Shown here piece by piece: positions 61,523 through 64,000 of a stretch of 64,000 nucleotides of DNA. The DNA lies in the NCBI RefSeq assembly GCF_007655135.1, contig NC_045127.1, positions 8,937,001-9,001,000 of the forward strand. The letters run 5' to 3'. A program made the translations under genes and the position numbers. The notes under the pieces are model-generated. The model worked only from the letters and a program-made list of their open reading frames with translations. It searched no databases and had not been told where the DNA came from. Origin of the DNA: Punica granatum (taxonomy: Eukaryota; Streptophyta; Magnoliopsida; Myrtales; Lythraceae). The stretch's first letter is position 1. Every line of letters begins with the position of its first letter.

Positions 61523-64000
61523 TTGTATATATATTTTTTCAGTGTATATGATGGTATTTGGAAACCTAACTAGCTCTGATCAATTCAATTCGAGCTGGAT
61601 TAGTCCCTAAATCTCTCCCATATATATTTGAAAGTTATAACTAGAAGTTAGGTGATCAGGCTCCCAATAAATCTCGTACAGTTCAGTGAGGTGTCGCTTT
61701 AGGTTAAGTTTTAATTCTTTCTTTAGTAAGCTCATTTGGTCAATAGACTATTATAATTTGCTAAATTGTCCAGACATCAGGGACATAAACCACATTATCA
61801 GATATTTCGTGGTGGCCTGATATTAGCATTGAAACGGGTATGACTCGCAGTTTATATAAAATCTAAACAGATTTAAAACTGTATGTACGCCGTGCAATTT
61901 CTAGTTCATGTAATTTTGGGAGGAGATGTTCGTTCGGTTTTATGGGATGACGATGCTATATAAACAACTCTTCTTTCGACCGAGGATAGAAATAGGACAA
62001 TCTATGCCGATGATTAACTTATGTACCTTCTATTCGTTTATCTTTACGTGGAAATCAGGATCGTCTATGTGAGTTAAGCACAAGCACGATCGCTCACGAC
62101 AACTGGATGAAACAACACCGTACTAATATTTCAAGGCAGAATAAATGAAATCCACGAGGAACAAAGACGAAATTAGACATAAGACATCAATATAATTGAG
62201 GCGACGGAGCATACTAGGAAAAGAGAGAATATGCTTAGACTGCGCAAGGCAAAGAAAGATCGCAGCTTGTTTTGTTGCTTCTTCAATGTCTCTTCCTCTC
62301 TTCATAGTTAATAAGCCTTCCCCATATGCAAACAAGACAACATTAATCACTGCAATTCATGACACTTTGGCTTACAATTTCGGATCATGAGAAGAATTTG
62401 GGTGGGAGAAGTCCTGGGTTTTAGCTAAAGTTTATACCAATTCGAGCAGGTACACATATAATCTTCCTTACCGATCCATTTGCGTGCTCAGACTAATCAT
62501 AATTTATCGACCGATGTATGTATACATGTGGTATTCAGCTCTCTCTCTGCAATTTTCGCCGAATTTTTCTCTTCTCCACGTATACTGGCTAGTCCATTCG
62601 TCATATGCAGTAATCGATGTATGTGTTAAATATAGAAGCTAGGCCATTTGGATCCTAAGGATGACTTCACTATGGCAAAGAAATGCTTTTTTCTTTTTAT
62701 TCCTTGTCCCGTTGAAATGATTAAGTAGCGAAATTTCTTAAAAAACACATAATCAATAAGTGTGACTTTGGTTTAACTTAAAGACATATGTAATGGGAGA
62801 TCACACTTTGATCAATGGAATGTTATTGTCATTTACTAACAAATTAGTAGGTTGTTAGAACTGTCGTTCTATGGTGATGCTGGTGACTAATTAACTACAG
62901 TGTCTTTTTCTAAAACCATGTTTAGTTGGGTGTTTAATTTTTCTTTTCTTTTTTTATTATTTGGATCGTGTTTTTATTACAATTAATTACGACCTTGGTA
63001 TACGAATATATCATGGGATTGGACCAAAGGAAAGATATTACCCGGAAATGAAAGAAGCATTCCAAATTATGTTCATTCATATAAAATAGAGGTATGCTTA
63101 TGAAAATGAAATAAAATATAAGAAAAATCTAAAATTACTTTTTTCCTATTTTAATGATCAACTAAAGTGAGCTGTCTAATTAATTTATGGGTTATGGTTT
63201 TACGATGAGCTTTAATTAGCATCTAATGGTTAGACGGGGCTATGTGCTCATTTCTTCTTAGTTGACACGGGACGTAATCGAAAGCCAGAATGATAATAAC
63301 ATAAGCTGAAAGACTAATCAAGCAATGATATAAAAGATGATTAAGGATATTCATTTCGGAGTTAATTTAGCTCGTGAGAGAACGATATCGACATTATAAT
63401 TAGTTAGTTTCTTGAAAGTAACATTTACAGGAATTACATAAATTATTTCTTGTATCATGATTCATATGAGTTCTTATCATAATGTAATTTTCATAAGCAC
63501 ATCCTATAATATATCAAATTTTATAAAACTATCTATACATACTTTGTTGAGGCATGCATGAGTCCTTCATATCTTTTGCTTTTTCTCTAATTATTGTGCA
63601 AAAAAATTATAATGAAGTGTCTTGTACCAAGAGGACATGATGACCACCGGTCTAGCTTATATACCATCATGAGATGCATTATCATGACTTGCAATAATAG
63701 TGGCTAAAGATCCATATTTACGATTATTTTTAGAAACAATTTGCTTTTATACTAAAATAGATATATTATTATTATTATTATAAAGAGAAATGAAATGTGA
63801 TGTAGTGACATCACCTCAACTTCAAATTAAGAAGTTCCGAATTTATTTTGACCAATAAGTCTCTCGTACTCTTCCATTTCTCCTCCCCTATCTATTCTAA
63901 CATCCATAGATCTCGTTTATAATAAATAATGTATAATTTTTTTAGAGACAAGTGGGGTGGTGTGATAATATTTGCCCTCCATTGGAGTTCACATTTTGCA
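61523..64000. other. Gene-free AT-rich spacer to the window end
   Basis: No gene recognised on either strand. An (ATT)n run lies at about 63765-63781. Confidence 0.5.

Noticed and set aside
1..64000. CRISPR arrays, bacterial operons, organellar or viral insertions
   Set aside because: No spaced repeat arrays, no phage or organelle genes; both tRNAs are nuclear cytosolic type with Pol III terminators.

Overview
This window is nuclear DNA from a flowering plant, most likely a dicot. The evidence is intron-rich genes with GT-AG borders, plant-only families (snakin/GASA, DUF620, a membrane-anchored A1 protease, a small secreted DY-motif peptide), AT-rich gene-poor spacers, and plant-type transposons. 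A rosid seems likely from the protein flavour, but the species cannot be settled from the sequence.

Layout: an NRAMP2-type metal transporter (+, 391-2810) is followed by a repeat nest (4.2-5.8 kb). Next come a Pumilio/PUF RNA-binding protein (+, 8411-11147) and an AT-rich block with Helitron-like ends and a MITE-like element (12.1-16 kb). After these lie a 12-exon membrane-anchored aspartic protease (+, 17849-22263) and a snakin-1 type cysteine-rich peptide (-, 24328-25100). A defective LTR element (25.6-27.8 kb) carries a nested Mutator-like MITE, and a hAT-like element follows. From 28.7 to 37.5 kb I see no gene. Then come tRNA-Ala(UGC) (+, 37485-37557), a DUF620 protein (+, 39728-42563), a 5'-truncated LINE (-, 43.5-44.0 kb), a single-exon ARM/TPR protein (+, 46889-48700), TAF4 (-, 14 exons, 49559-55152), tRNA-Ala(CGC) (-, 56281-56353) and a small secreted-peptide precursor (+, 56740-57913). 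The last 6 kb hold only a probable Copia-type LTR fragment and simple repeats.

The genes are unrelated housekeeping, signalling and defence functions, as is normal for a plant chromosome; there is no operon or cluster logic. ARM/TPR and TAF4 converge on a spacer of about 0.86 kb. TAF4 and the peptide gene diverge, with tRNA-Ala(CGC) between them. Exon models were built by hand: splice sites were chosen so that the frame is kept through every junction, and each full model sums to a whole number of codons. The best candidates for a second look are the DY-motif peptide, the two tRNA-Ala genes with a compensatory acceptor-stem change, the GC-AG intron of TAF4, the altered PUF repeats, and the nested transposons with readable target-site duplications.
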